This document shows positions 1-9,247 of a stretch of DNA of 20,963 nucleotides, piece by piece. The notes under the pieces were generated by a model that worked only from the letters and a program-made list of their open reading frames with translations, had not been told where the DNA came from and did no database searches. Numbering within the stretch: the first letter of the stretch is position 1; each line of letters starts with the position of its first letter. The position numbers and the translations under genes were made by a program. This DNA is from Lingula anatina (lineage: Eukaryota > Brachiopoda > Lingulata > Lingulida > Lingulidae): positions 1 through 20,963 of the forward strand of contig NW_019774469.1 in assembly GCF_001039355.2 (NCBI RefSeq), given 5' to 3'.

Positions 1-84
1 GGACCAATGAACCTTCAATGCACCTTCGGACTAATGAACCTTCGGACCAATGAACCTTCGGACTATTGAACCTTCGGACTATCG
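1..84. repeat. 16-bp minisatellite, left array
   Basis: About five units of a 16-bp repeat, AATGAACCTTCGGACY, some degenerate. The last full unit runs into CCTTCGGACTATCG at 71-84. The same repeat, in the same orientation, reappears at 6491-6586 on the far side of the THAP/YqaJ transposon. The two arrays are therefore direct copies and cannot be the terminal inverted repeats of the element. They look like the two halves of a target array split by the insertion, or like subterminal arrays carried by the element. Confidence 0.85.
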
Positions 85-96
85 CTACGGCCCCGT

Positions 97-149
97 TGCG
101 TCACCAGTGCGTGCGTACTTCCGGTGCCCGCCATTTTATTACCCCAAGC
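97..149. promoter_or_regulatory. Left subterminal promoter-like segment (ETS, YY1, inverted repeat)
   Basis: This segment holds a CRE-like TGCGTCA (97-103), an ETS site ACTTCCGG (117-124) and a reversed YY1-like core CCGCCATTTT (128-137), about 70 bp upstream of the THAP start codon. Positions 128-149 pair with the complement of 6409-6429 upstream of the YqaJ gene. The motifs are seen directly; promoter function is inferred. Confidence 0.45.
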
Positions 150-205
150 CAGTGTATGAAAGCGTGACGAAGTTGGTACTTTTATCACGTAACCTAAGTA
201 CAGTC

Positions 206-2642
206 ATGCCAATATGTGGTATAGTTGGATGTACGAATAGACCAAGTTCACAGAAAGGTATTAGTTTCCATAAAATACCAACAATCATAAAAGGTCAAGG
301 CGAGGAGACGCAAAAGTTGTCTGAGGAAAGGCGACGATTATGGAAGGCGGCAATAAACAGGAAAGATATCACCTCGGAGGAGAAATGTGATCGAACCATT
401 GTTTGTTCAAAGCACTTTGTAGGCGGTACGTATATATTTCATTTTGAAACTGTTAATGTGTTTATGTATGTGTGTGTAATTAGTGACGAGTGACAATTAT
501 AAACATGTTCTGCTTGTCAGGTGTACAGTAGCCTTTCAGTCAATCTCAATATCTATTACATGTTTATGCTGGGCAATTTGTGTCACATCACTCCTGCTTC
601 ATGCACATTTTAACCACGTTTAATTTATAATACATATGCAATACAATTTCTTTTTGTAAATATACTTGTAGGTTTTTAATATCAATAAATTATTTGTCAT
701 TATCTAGGTATCAAAGCCTATCTGCATGACAGAACCAGTCCATCCTGGCTTCCAACACTATGTTTAGGGCATTCAGCATGTACTCCAGAATCAGCCACCA
801 GTAGATATAGGCGAGCCAGACAGCGTGGGGAAAAAAGGAAACGTGCAGATGCAATAACTTCACTCTTAAACCTAAAAAAATCGAGGCCAGAATCTGACTT
901 GAAAGAACGTGAACACCCTGAACTTCAAAACATAAGTACAAGTGATGGTGATTCTTTCTTTTACGCTGGTGAGGGCATTGAACAAGACATTCAGCACACT
1001 GCCTCTGAAGTACAAGGACCCACAAAATTAACTAAAGACATTCAAACTTTATTAACAATTAATGGTATTGAGAACATTGAAAATGACAATAAAGCTAGAC
1101 TTCAAGAGTCTAACAGCAGAGTGCCCTTCACACGTCAAGATCTATACAGTTTTGAAGGGTATGAAAAAGATCCAAACAAAGTTTCATTTTATACTGGACT
1201 GCCCAATTTAGGAAGTTTGAAACTAGTGTTTAATTTGATAGAAGCACAAATGAGTAATAGCTAGCTCAAAAAGCCTGACAAAAGAAAACCAATTTTTGTT
1301 ATGCCTTATAAGATTAAGAATGAATTATACTTTTCAAGACATGTCAGTTCAGTTAAATGTGTCACTTGCCACAATTCAGAGATGTTTTCATTCCACACTT
1401 GATATTCTTTATAAAAGGCTGAGTTTTTGGTGCACTGGCCAGAAAGGGAGCATGTTAGAGAATCAATGCCAATGGTATTCAGAAAAGAATTTGGTGACAA
1501 AGTTGTTGTTATACTTGATTGCTTCGAACTCACAACAGAAAAACCTAGTGGGCCTCTGAACAAGGTGCACACATATTCTAATTACAAACATCGCAATACA
1601 GTTAAGTATCTGATAGGGATAGCCCCTCAAGGTACAATCACTTTTATTTCTGAAGGGTGGGGTGGTAGAACCTCAGATTAACACATCACGGAAAAGTCTG
1701 GACTGCTGGACAATCTTTTACCTGGTGATATTGTCATGGTAGATAGAGGTTTTTCCATTGAAGAATCTGTCAGTTTTTACCAAGCTAAATTGGCAATTCC
1801 CAGTTTTACACGAGGGAAATCACAGTTGCATCCAATGGAAGTAGAAAAGACAAGAAAAATTGCAAATGTACGCATTCATGTAGAGCGGGTTATTGGTTTG
1901 GTTTGAAGAAAATTTAAAATTTTTGACAGCATTATACGGTAAAGTGCCATGAATTTCGAACAGCTCTTGAATTTCGAACGTTCTTAAAATCGGCCGTCTG
2001 GAGTTTTTTCTGGACCATGAATTTCGGCCAGTAAGCAATTTTGCGCGATCTTGATTTCGTGAATTTCGTACACCTTAAAATCGGCCACCGGGCTATTCTC
2101 GCGCTTATAAAGATCTAACAGTCGGCAATGTTGCCCTAGCGTACCTTTACCTGAGTACTACGTGTGTGGCCCAAGGTGCAAGATAATGATCAGTACAGTT
2201 AGTTTAGGACGCTAAACAACATCGTCATATCCATTCATTCAGATAACAGGAGAATCTATTAAGAGTTGTACTGTCGGGCTGTTGTTTCTTTACCGGTGTG
2301 AGATAGCGATCGGTAGTTTTGCTGAGGCGCACAATAGCATTGTTAACAGTAGAGACTTCAGTAACAGAACAAAAGAGCAATATTAAGAGCTGCAATAAAG
2401 ATTACCATTATTGCTTTCTTGTCTCGCTCAGATCGTTCACGATCTCCCGCTGACGATCTTCCGCTAATTAAGTCCCTTGAAATGTACAAATGAAATGAAA
2501 AATATTTTTAAAAATTATAAATTCCATACCAATGGAGTTTTTGAAGATAATAAGTGGAGAGAGTGTACCTACAATTGACAAAGATGTGAAAGTATGCTGT
2601 TGTCTCACAAATTTATGTCCTTCTGTTGTTCCATTTGATTAA
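206..2642 (+). pseudogene. THAP-domain DDE_4 transposase, inactivated
   Basis: Transposase that would bind transposon ends through THAP and cut DNA with an RNase H-like DDE domain. Exon 1 (206-425) starts MPICGIVGCTN and carries Zn ligands C4 and C9, then C and H in VCSKHF. The donor is GCG|GTACGT, the intron 426-707 and the acceptor TATCTAG. Exon 2 restores the THAP tail (GGIKAYLHDRTSPSWLPT). A helix-turn-helix-like stretch (DMSVQLNVSLATIQRCF) precedes the DDE core, which keeps D in VVVILDCFEL, D in [10 protein letters not shown] and E in IHVERVIG. Lesions are an in-frame TAG (1262), frameshifts near T-runs at about 1293 and 1420, TAA (1679), TGA (1904, probably a decayed CGA Arg codon) and a 577-bp insertion at 1937-2513. 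The C-terminus resumes at about 2520 with IPMEFLKI and ends CCCLTNLCPSVVPFD, TAA at 2640. The start at 206 is chosen because THAP domains begin at the N-terminus. Confidence 0.88.
1937..2513 (+). mobile_element. 577-bp insertion in the transposase, solo-LTR-like
   Basis: The insert is flanked by ATTATA on both sides (1931-1936 and 2514-2519), a candidate target-site duplication. Removing the insert and one ATTATA leaves the transposase frame continuous. Inside are a TATA box (TATAAA, 2106-2111), a polyadenylation signal (AATAAA, 2394-2399), repeated GAATTTCG and CTTAAAATCGGCC phrases in the first 150 bp, and a palindrome AGATCGTTCACGATCT near 2430-2445. Promoter-then-poly(A) order with U3-like repeats suggests a solo LTR in plus orientation. 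Clean TG...CA ends are not visible at these borders, so another retroposon type is possible. Confidence 0.5.
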
Positions 2643-3240
2643 AGGGAAGGAACACGTTAACTGTGTGAAGATAAGACTTAAGTGTGTGCATTTGCTGTGG
2701 TATTTTAATTATATGTAAAACAAAGAAATAAATACCATGAAAATAAATTCAAAGCAAATTATTTGTCTTATTTTTTACTATAAAATGTTCCACTTGAACT
2801 CAGAGAAACATGACCAAAATACTCCTACGTGTTATTTATTACATTCTAAAATTGCACTGAGACATGGCAAATTCAGGTAAAAAAAACTGAATGACAGAAT
2901 GCGAATTGGAGTAAAATAAAAAAATTTTGATGGCAATTTTCAACGGCCGTTTTTAGGGCCACCAAATGTTAAGAAAAACCAGATCAACTTGTTCAAACAG
3001 TTAAAACTCAAGCGGGCACACTAGGCATTCCTGTAGGATACAAGGGTATAGGTTTGACAGTGGATTGGAACATATTGTAAGCCTTTTCTGAGATAAGTGG
3101 GTGGTCCTGAAAAGGACCGTTAATAAGTTGTAGATGAGTCTTCTTTGGTTGGAGGCAGCCTGGTACCTCTGCCCCTGCTCTCTTAACTCTGCTGCTGGTC
3201 ATCTGCTTCGGGCTTGGTCGGTGCAGTGTAGGAGCCAGGT
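2643..3240. other. 3' flank of the transposase gene, no coding signal
   Basis: AT-rich sequence after the transposase stop codon. Two AATAAA polyadenylation signals (2727-2732 and 2742-2747) lie 85-100 bp downstream of the stop and could end its transcript. I see no conserved open frame. A 64-codon minus-strand frame at 3008-3202 has no recognisable domain. Confidence 0.5.
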
Positions 3241-3676
3241 TGTAGTGCTACACTGTGCCATCTTCCAGGGTCGTAGTGTCGCAGACTTTTCACATGGGCT
3301 GAATCACAAATCTGAAAAGACACTGCCCCTAAACGCAGCCAACACTATCATGGAACTGCTGAAAGATAACCCCTTCACCGATTAGTATTACATAAAACCG
3401 CCACCTGGTTAGAAATAAAAACTAATAATAACTATAAAAACTGGTCGCAGTCCCAGACTGTGCCATCTTCCAGGGTCGTGGTGTCGCAGATTTTTCACAT
3501 GGCTGAATCACAAATCTGAAAAGACACTGCCCCATAAACACAGCCAACATGATCATGGAACTGCTGAAAGATAAACCCTTCACCTATTAGTATTACTTTA
3601 AATAGATACCTGCTCAGATATATACAAAGTACCAATCACTATAAACACTGGTTGTACTGCTGGACTGGGCCATCTT
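3241..3676. repeat. 207-bp tandem duplication
   Basis: Two full copies (about 3241-3447 and 3448-3654) and the start of a third (to 3676). The shared core runs from TGTGCCATCTTCCAGGGTCG through GAAAAGACACTGCC to CTTCACC(G/T)ATTAGTATTAC. Offsets between matching positions are 205-207 bp. It lies in the centre of the transposon, between the 3' ends of the convergent genes. Short open frames across it are not preserved between the copies. Confidence 0.85.
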
Positions 3677-3689
3677 ATATGCCTTTTTT

Positions 3690-4145
3690 TACTGAAACTG
3701 CTTGGGTAACCCACTACGTAGCAGATAGAAGGAAACAACTCTCTCTACGCGTTTTTTTTATTGAAACTGCTAGGGTAACCCACCGCGTAGCAGAAAAACT
3801 CTTTACGCGTTTTTTTTAAAATTGAAACTGCTAGGGTAACCCACCACGTAGCAGATAGAAGGAAACCACTCTCTTTACGCGTTTTTTTTTCTTATTGAAA
3901 CTGCTAGGGTAACCCACCACGTAGCGGATAGAAGGAAACCACTCTCTTTACGCATTTTTTTTTCTTATTGAAACTGCTAGGGTAACCCACCACGTAGCAG
4001 AAGGAAACCACTCTCTTTACGCATTTTTTTTCTTATTGAAACTGCTAGGGTAACCCACCACGTAGCAGAAGGAAACAACTCTCTTTACGCGTTATTATTA
4101 TTTTTTTAAAATTGAAACTGCTAGGGTAACCCACCTCGTAGCAGA
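3690..4145. repeat. Seven-copy minisatellite with an internal hairpin in each unit
   Basis: Seven units start at 3690, 3760, 3821, 3894, 3967, 4035 and 4111; units are 61-76 bp and the last is partial. The conserved core is TTGAAACTGCTAGGGTAACC, then CACCACGTAGCAG, then an AAGGAAACCACTCTCTTTACGC tail in most units, and a variable T-run. In each core CTGCTA pairs with TAGCAG and GGGT pairs with ACCC inside it. The array ends about 35 bp from the YqaJ gene stop codon. Confidence 0.92.
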
Positions 4146-4180
4146 AAAAAAATCACAATATAAAAGTTCCTCTTCCACTT

Positions 4181-6303
4181 CTAATCATTTTTACACTTAC
4201 AACAGAACCATTTTCCTTTAGGGACTCTTTTCATCTTTATACAACGTAAATGATACCACACTGTAGTACAATTCTCATTATCACATGCAATCATTTTACT
4301 GCCATCATCCGTTCCATTACATAGACAATAATTGTCTTGAGAGACAACCTGAGCGTCAGGACAACTGTTCACTGGAACCTCCTTTAAGGTATGTTTTTTT
4401 GTGAAGTATCCACATAACAATTCAGGCATGATAACCTGCTTGTGAAATACTCTCGCCTTTGAAGAAATATCTTCCCACAGTAAAAAAATCCTTTCTAATG
4501 CTCTCGCAGTGGAAAACATAAGGCGACCACACAAAAAAATCACAATAATCTAAACCAGACACAAACAGCTGCATTTGAACTTGATAATAATACGGACAGT
4601 CCTTCTTTATCTGAAGCTCCCCATCTACAGTTTCAAGCCATGGCATCTGAATGCAAGACGCATCTCGAAGAGAAAAAGGACATTTGATCTCCAAGAGACC
4701 CTTGCCACAGCATTCACAAGAGACCAAACCATCAGGGCTGGCCCCAAACTCAGGGTAGTCTGGGTTGATCAACAGTCCACAGGCTTCCACTTTAAAATCA
4801 ATGTGAAAGGGTGACATATACTTCACATAATCTTTCCTTGCCACTTTTTCCTTTTTTATTCCCCATTCCGTTGGTGCACTATGAAAAAACTGTGGATAAC
4901 ACACAGATTTCACGACAGAGATAGAAGGCTTCGCCAAATCAGTGTGTACAACAGAGTACAACTTTGATGCAGTGATACGTCCCAGTCGATACTGTCTCCA
5001 GTAAGGTGACTTTGTCTGTTCAACTGTACTCTCTGCTACATAACCTGCCTGGGTTACAGATATATCAATACCTGCTGTATGTTGAAGAATGTCCTCTATA
5101 TTGGCATCAGCAAAGGCTGGGTTTTTTACTGTATTGAAATCAATCGGCCATTGTCCAAAAAGAGCTTTGGGCTTAAAAGTGTGCACGAACTGGGGATTTA
5201 TTGCACCTGCAGTTCCTCAAAAAAGTTATTCATTTCACTCTTTGTAGGGGATGAAAAATCATCATCCTTCAGCACCACATTACTAGTCGTCCCTTCCGTT
5301 TTTCTTCGTTTTGCTGCAGACTGGAAGTCCATGTCCCCGACACGCTTGTATGGTTCCCTTAGATTACTGGAGGATGGAGCCACCCAGTATGCAGGCACAT
5401 CAGTAACTGACGTTTCCTTCCTGACCCTAGTCCAGGTTTCTAGCGCAAAAAGCAGGGCTGCTACATGGCTGCAGCTCTCTCCCAGATCAGCCATACATGT
5501 GCAGTGTGCACTTTCAATGGATCCTTCTCCTTTTATGATGACCCAGGGTTCAAGAGGTTTTTCCCTTACACGTAGCGAGTGATGCACCTTAAATATGAAA
5601 AAGGACAAAAGTAAGCAACCATACACATGAAACAAGGATAGACATAGAGCCATATTACAGAGTTTATTTAGCAACATTTAGAACATATTTGAGGGCTGTT
5701 ACTGCAGTCTTATTTAGTTATTTTTCACAGGCTTCTTTAACATAAAAGAGGGCAATTTATTATCAATTTTACTTATGCACACCAAAAGAAAAAATTCAAT
5801 ATTTCAAATTACTTTTGAGTGTTAACACAGTGATGATGAAACATGAAAAAAAAAACTGATCTAAATGATGCCTACAGTCAGTAGTACAAAAGATATTCTC
5901 CCCTTCTGCCAGAGATAAAAACTAAGAGATCTGAAATAATGCCTACTCTCATGAATGTTAGTAAAAACAACATCAAACTGATCACTCTGCATTTATGCAA
6001 AATATTTTATTACCTTAGATTTTAACAGGTGAAGACCATTCACTTCTTTGTGTAGGACGTCTTTTACCCATCCATCCTGGAAAAGTTTATAAGCTTCCAA
6101 CGACTTATAGTTCCTCATTTCCTCCTTAGAGTATGCTGACTTTTGAAAGATCAGATAGTGAATTATGTCTACAATGTTCACCTCTGGCCATGTGTCTTTG
6201 TCCGATGTTAACTCCTTTGAGGACAGCCTGTACGGGTCTACACCGATCTCTTCTATCTTGGCGTCATAACGAGCTTTGACTCTCTGTAAGAACTTGACTT
6301 CTT
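4181..6303 (-). pseudogene. SWIM-YqaJ-ING-type PHD protein of the transposon, frameshifted
   Basis: Predicted transposon-encoded nuclease. Exon 6303-6014 (EVKFLQRVKARYD ... AYKLFQDGWVKDV) joins by a 426-bp intron (6013-5588, GTAATA...AAG) in frame to the exon 5587-4181. Domains in order: SWIM zinc finger (HCTCMADLGESCSHVAAL, CxC...CxH); YqaJ/lambda-exonuclease fold with RITASK, EWGIKKEKVA, the D of GASPDGLV, the E and K of LLEIKCPF, and YYYQVQMQL; then a C-terminal PHD finger (C4HC3: YCLC, IACDNENC, WYHLRC, WFCCKC). One-base frameshifts lie near 5207 (between FFEELQ and the YqaJ part) and in an A-run near 4483-4490, separating YqaJ from PHD. No in-frame ATG was found. A possible noncoding first exon ends at 6374 with a GTAAGT donor (intron 6373-6304, 70 bp). 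Family YqaJ proteins cut DNA 5'-3'; the role in transposition is inferred. Confidence 0.87.
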
Positions 6304-6373
6304 CTCCATAACAATAACAAAAAAGTAACAAATAAGCAATCAACAAGTGAAATTTAACAAGAAAACGACTTAC

Positions 6374-6432
6374 TTCTTAAGCAATGGCTAAGCGTGTAAA
6401 CAGCAGCAGCTTGGGTAGAAAGATGGCGGATC
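6374..6432 (-). promoter_or_regulatory. Right subterminal segment: YY1-like motif, inverted repeat, 5' exon of the YqaJ gene
   Basis: The GCTTGGGTAGAAAGATGGCGG at 6409-6429 is the inverted partner of 128-149. Downstream on the minus strand, a GTAAGT donor at 6373-6368 ends a possible noncoding 5' exon. Both genes of the element thus start just inside matching subterminal repeats. Transcription start sites are not determined. Confidence 0.4.
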
Positions 6433-6490
6433 GCGTTGCATTGTGGGACAGAACACTCAAAGTTGTGATGCACGTGAAAAGAAAGGATAG

Positions 6491-6586
6491 AACCTTCGGA
6501 CCAATGAACCCTTGATTAAAAAATCGATGAAAATTACCACTTTTCGGACCAACGAACCTTCGGACCAATGAACCTTCGGACTATCG
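6491..6586. repeat. 16-bp minisatellite, right array
   Basis: Units of AACCTTCGGACCAATG at 6491-6510 and 6545-6586, with a 34-bp AT-rich interruption. The array ends CCTTCGGACTATCG exactly as the left array does, in the same orientation. Confidence 0.85.
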
Positions 6587-6840
6587 AGACTCCCCCCAAA
6601 GAAACTCCTTGGTCTGTTGTTGTCATCATTGTAGGTGCCCGTCGTCATGTCGATACTCCCCCGCACCGGTATATCCCCTCAGCGTAACTCCCCCCCCCCC
6701 CCCCCCACCCCACACACACACACACACACACACACACCGATACTCCCCCACAGCATTGCTTCCCCACATCAATACTGCGGGGGAGTATCTGCGTGGGGAA
6801 GTATAGGGATGTAACCGTCATTACCGTGCACTTTAACTTT
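6587..6840. repeat. C-run, CA microsatellite and interleaved inverted repeats
   Basis: C17 at 6690-6706, then a (CA)n tract at about 6711-6737. After it, GATACTCCCCCACAG (6739-6753) pairs with CTGCGGGGGAGTATC (6775-6789, one mismatch), and CTTCCCCAC (6759-6767) pairs with GTGGGGAAG (6793-6801). The two pairings interleave, so they cannot both form a simple hairpin. No coding signal. Confidence 0.8.
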
Positions 6841-8520
6841 TGACCCTATTGATGAATGATCATGTGACTTTTAAATCTTAAAACACACTGCTGGAGTGAT
6901 TTGCAAAGGGCCACTGTACTAGTAATAAAGATACAGTATAGGTTGGAATCAATCTAAATTTGGCTTTGAATTTGGCCTTTGGCCTAATAAATTTTCACTA
7001 TGAAATGCACTTTGCAGTTTTTGGCCCCTTATATCTCCAAAACTACACGTAGCAGATATTGATATATTCATAGTTCCCATTGAACTGCAACAGGAAATCA
7101 TATACTCTCCTACCCAAAGAAAAGTGTCATCCCTAATGCAATGCATAAAGTGATACCAAAAATCATGTTAGGCAGGTTTTTTTTTAAATTACTTGTTTCT
7201 CAAACAATTTTTATTTTTGTCAGATGTCGGATGGGATTTGTCAGATTTTGAAGAAGTTGTATGAAGCATCATGTAGCATCAAGCATCTAGCACTAATATG
7301 TGTGTGAGTTTGGCATTGAAAAATATTTTGTGATGATTTAACTGAACCAAAGTTCACGTCATGGAAATTTGCATTTCATGGCAGCCATTTTGAATATTTG
7401 AAAATTAACTGCTTAAACATCTCCCAAATTTAACCAAATGCCAAAATGTAATGTAATAATAACTACTTTATGTAATCCATGCAATAATAGTCATATGAAC
7501 AGTGTTTGCCTCTTAGGAAAATAATTATAAGTTGCTGGACCGAAAGTCCAGCCATCTTGAAAAGTAGCTGGACTGCATGTCTGCCGGGTTGTCAGCCCCG
7601 GACAGACTGTCCAGCCTTAATTTCTAACACTGCATATGAACATTGTGGTTTTGATTTTATATGTGAAGATTTGGCATAAAATGAGAAAATGTGACCAATA
7701 TTTCACAAACAATGGTGGCCATCTTGAAAACGATGGCCATCTTGAAATTCTGGTATAGTGTTTTTTTTTAGCCCATAACCTCCCTCACCACAAAACATGT
7801 TGAGGTCATATGATACACAATGTTTTAGGTATGTTTATCAATGATTTGTATTTTTAGAAAAAATGCAAAAAAAAAAAAAAAAAAAAAAAAAACAGGCAGC
7901 CATCTTGGATTTTGTCCGTTTCCATGGTTAGGTAGGCAATTGCCATTTGATTTGGTGGTTTTGGGTATATGTTTGGGGTAGTTTACTATAGCATGCTATG
8001 ACCTAAAACCAGTATTTCATGGAGAAATTGCCGAAGTCACGATTTGTGCAATGTCATAAATATTTAAAAATCTATATTTAAAGAAGGGATTAGGCAGTCG
8101 CCATAAAAGTTTGGCTAACCTTAGATAAATATATAGGGCATCATTTGCCACTAAGATCAGGGCTCTGGGTTTTCCGCTTTTTGAGATCTGGGAAACAAAC
8201 CTGTTTTGACCCGATTTGGCCATTGGCGACCTTGACCATCTTGCATAAAAGTAGGTCAGTATCTGGGGATGTAGCTCAGTATCATTGGCCATAAGGCCCT
8301 TAGCCATGTAGCTTATACTTTAGGCCTAATGGCAATTTCAAACTTTACAAATTATGCCTTTAAAAGCCCCTATGACCCCAAAAAGTAGGTCATGGTCACT
8401 GAAACTGGGTCTATGGCATATTCTTACCATAGGCTATCTATGATAATTATTTCAGATTTTTTGCGAAAAAAAAACTGCGCAGAAAGAATAATAATACCAA
8501 AAACAATAGTATTCCCCCAC
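6841..8520. repeat. Noncoding dispersed-repeat-like sequence
   Basis: About 1.7 kb without a credible gene. Bases 6960-7110 resemble the 143-bp core repeat of element B (TTTGGCC, CTTTGCA, TTATCTCCAAAACTA, ATTGAACT order), in diverged form. There is a hairpin GCTGGAC-CGAAA-GTCCAGC (7534-7552), a short duplication of GGCCATCTTGAAA near 7717-7747, and A26 at 7867-7892. The last part (8300-8520) has several TAGGTCA-like phrases and ends in ATAATAATACCAAAAACAAT. All small open frames here lack conserved motifs. Confidence 0.55.
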
Positions 8521-9247
8521 GCTCGGCTGTCACCTTGATTGGATAGTAAACGGTTGTCGTAAAATCGCTAAATGATATTAAAACCCGGTGCATAAACTTG
8601 AAAACCACCTAGGACAACCTTATAGACTGCCACATTAATCCAATACAATGCAAAAATAAACTATAACAAGTGGTTAAAGCCTTCAAACCGAATGTCGTAA
8701 AGTCCCCATATACCTCCATAGAGACAATAAAATAGAGTAATTAAGCTTGTGAAACAAGAATTTACAATTTTAAACAGAATAATCGAAATAAAATACTGCC
8801 GGGCATCGGAGCGGCCTAAAACTTGGCACGCTTACCGCAAATACTGCAGGCTACATCATCCCGTCGCTCGTTTGTAAATTCCGTGCATGGCATACGCACA
8901 ATCAAACCGTATATCCAAATTCCACCTCTGATGTTTAAGTCGGTCCACTCTAACCTCCCATTACAAAAAAGAAGCCATGCCATTGGACAGTGCGACCTCT
9001 GCGGTTACGTCATTTCCTGATTTGGATTGTGGAGTGGACCGACCAATATAATGATCTAATTAAAAATAAGAATAAAAAAAAGAAAATAAATAGTGGGGAT
9101 ATAAAATTTATATTGTATAGTGTAAGAAATCGGCACCAATATTTTATCTGTTGTAGGACTTTTACTCTTGCTTAGTATGATTCTTTAATAAGTTAGTAAT
9201 TTGTGTTCTAAAATGACAACATTGCCTTATTTATCATTGCATTTTAG
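8521..9247. other. Upstream intron or intergenic spacer of the RNF213-like exon
   Basis: No credible coding exon. A perfect 12-bp inverted repeat GTCGGTCCACTC (8939-8950) and GAGTGGACCGAC (9032-9043) brackets a CRE-like TTACGTCA (9005-9012); a CCAAT motif follows at about 9043. The final 30 bp before 9248 form a plausible acceptor tract ending ATTTTAG. Confidence 0.4.

Larger units (their letters stand above)
85..6490. mobile_element. Decayed THAP-DDE / YqaJ two-gene DNA transposon
   Basis: Two inward-facing, convergent genes lie between direct arrays of a 16-bp repeat. The plus-strand gene encodes a THAP zinc finger and a DDE_4 transposase. The minus-strand gene encodes SWIM, YqaJ nuclease and ING-type PHD domains. 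A subterminal inverted repeat of 21-22 bp (128-149 against the complement of 6409-6429, one gap and a few mismatches) lies upstream of both genes and carries a YY1-like GATGGCGG/CCGCCAT core. From memory, a transposase paired with a YqaJ-domain protein is typical of the ISL2EU/IS4EU superfamily. That name is a recollection, not a database result. The exact ends and target-site duplication are not resolved. Frameshifts in both genes, and stop codons and an LTR-like insert in the transposase, make this copy non-autonomous. Confidence 0.75.

Noticed and set aside
1937-2513. Insert in the transposase read as a spliced intron (GTAAAG at 1939)
   Set aside because: No AG acceptor precedes IPMEF in the right phase. 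The nearest, at about 2471, would put the C-terminus out of frame, while ATTATA flanks favour an insertion.
3008-3202. Minus-strand 64-codon frame as a further exon of the YqaJ gene
   Set aside because: The PHD finger already ends at a stop codon at 4181 and the minisatellite separates the two; no homology recognised.
4575-5582. Plus-strand open frames across the YqaJ gene
   Set aside because: They are opposite-strand shadows. The minus-strand frames carry the SWIM and YqaJ motifs and the splice sites.
6609-6806. Open frame rich in Pro, Thr and His
   Set aside because: It is produced by the C-run and CA microsatellite and has no domain.
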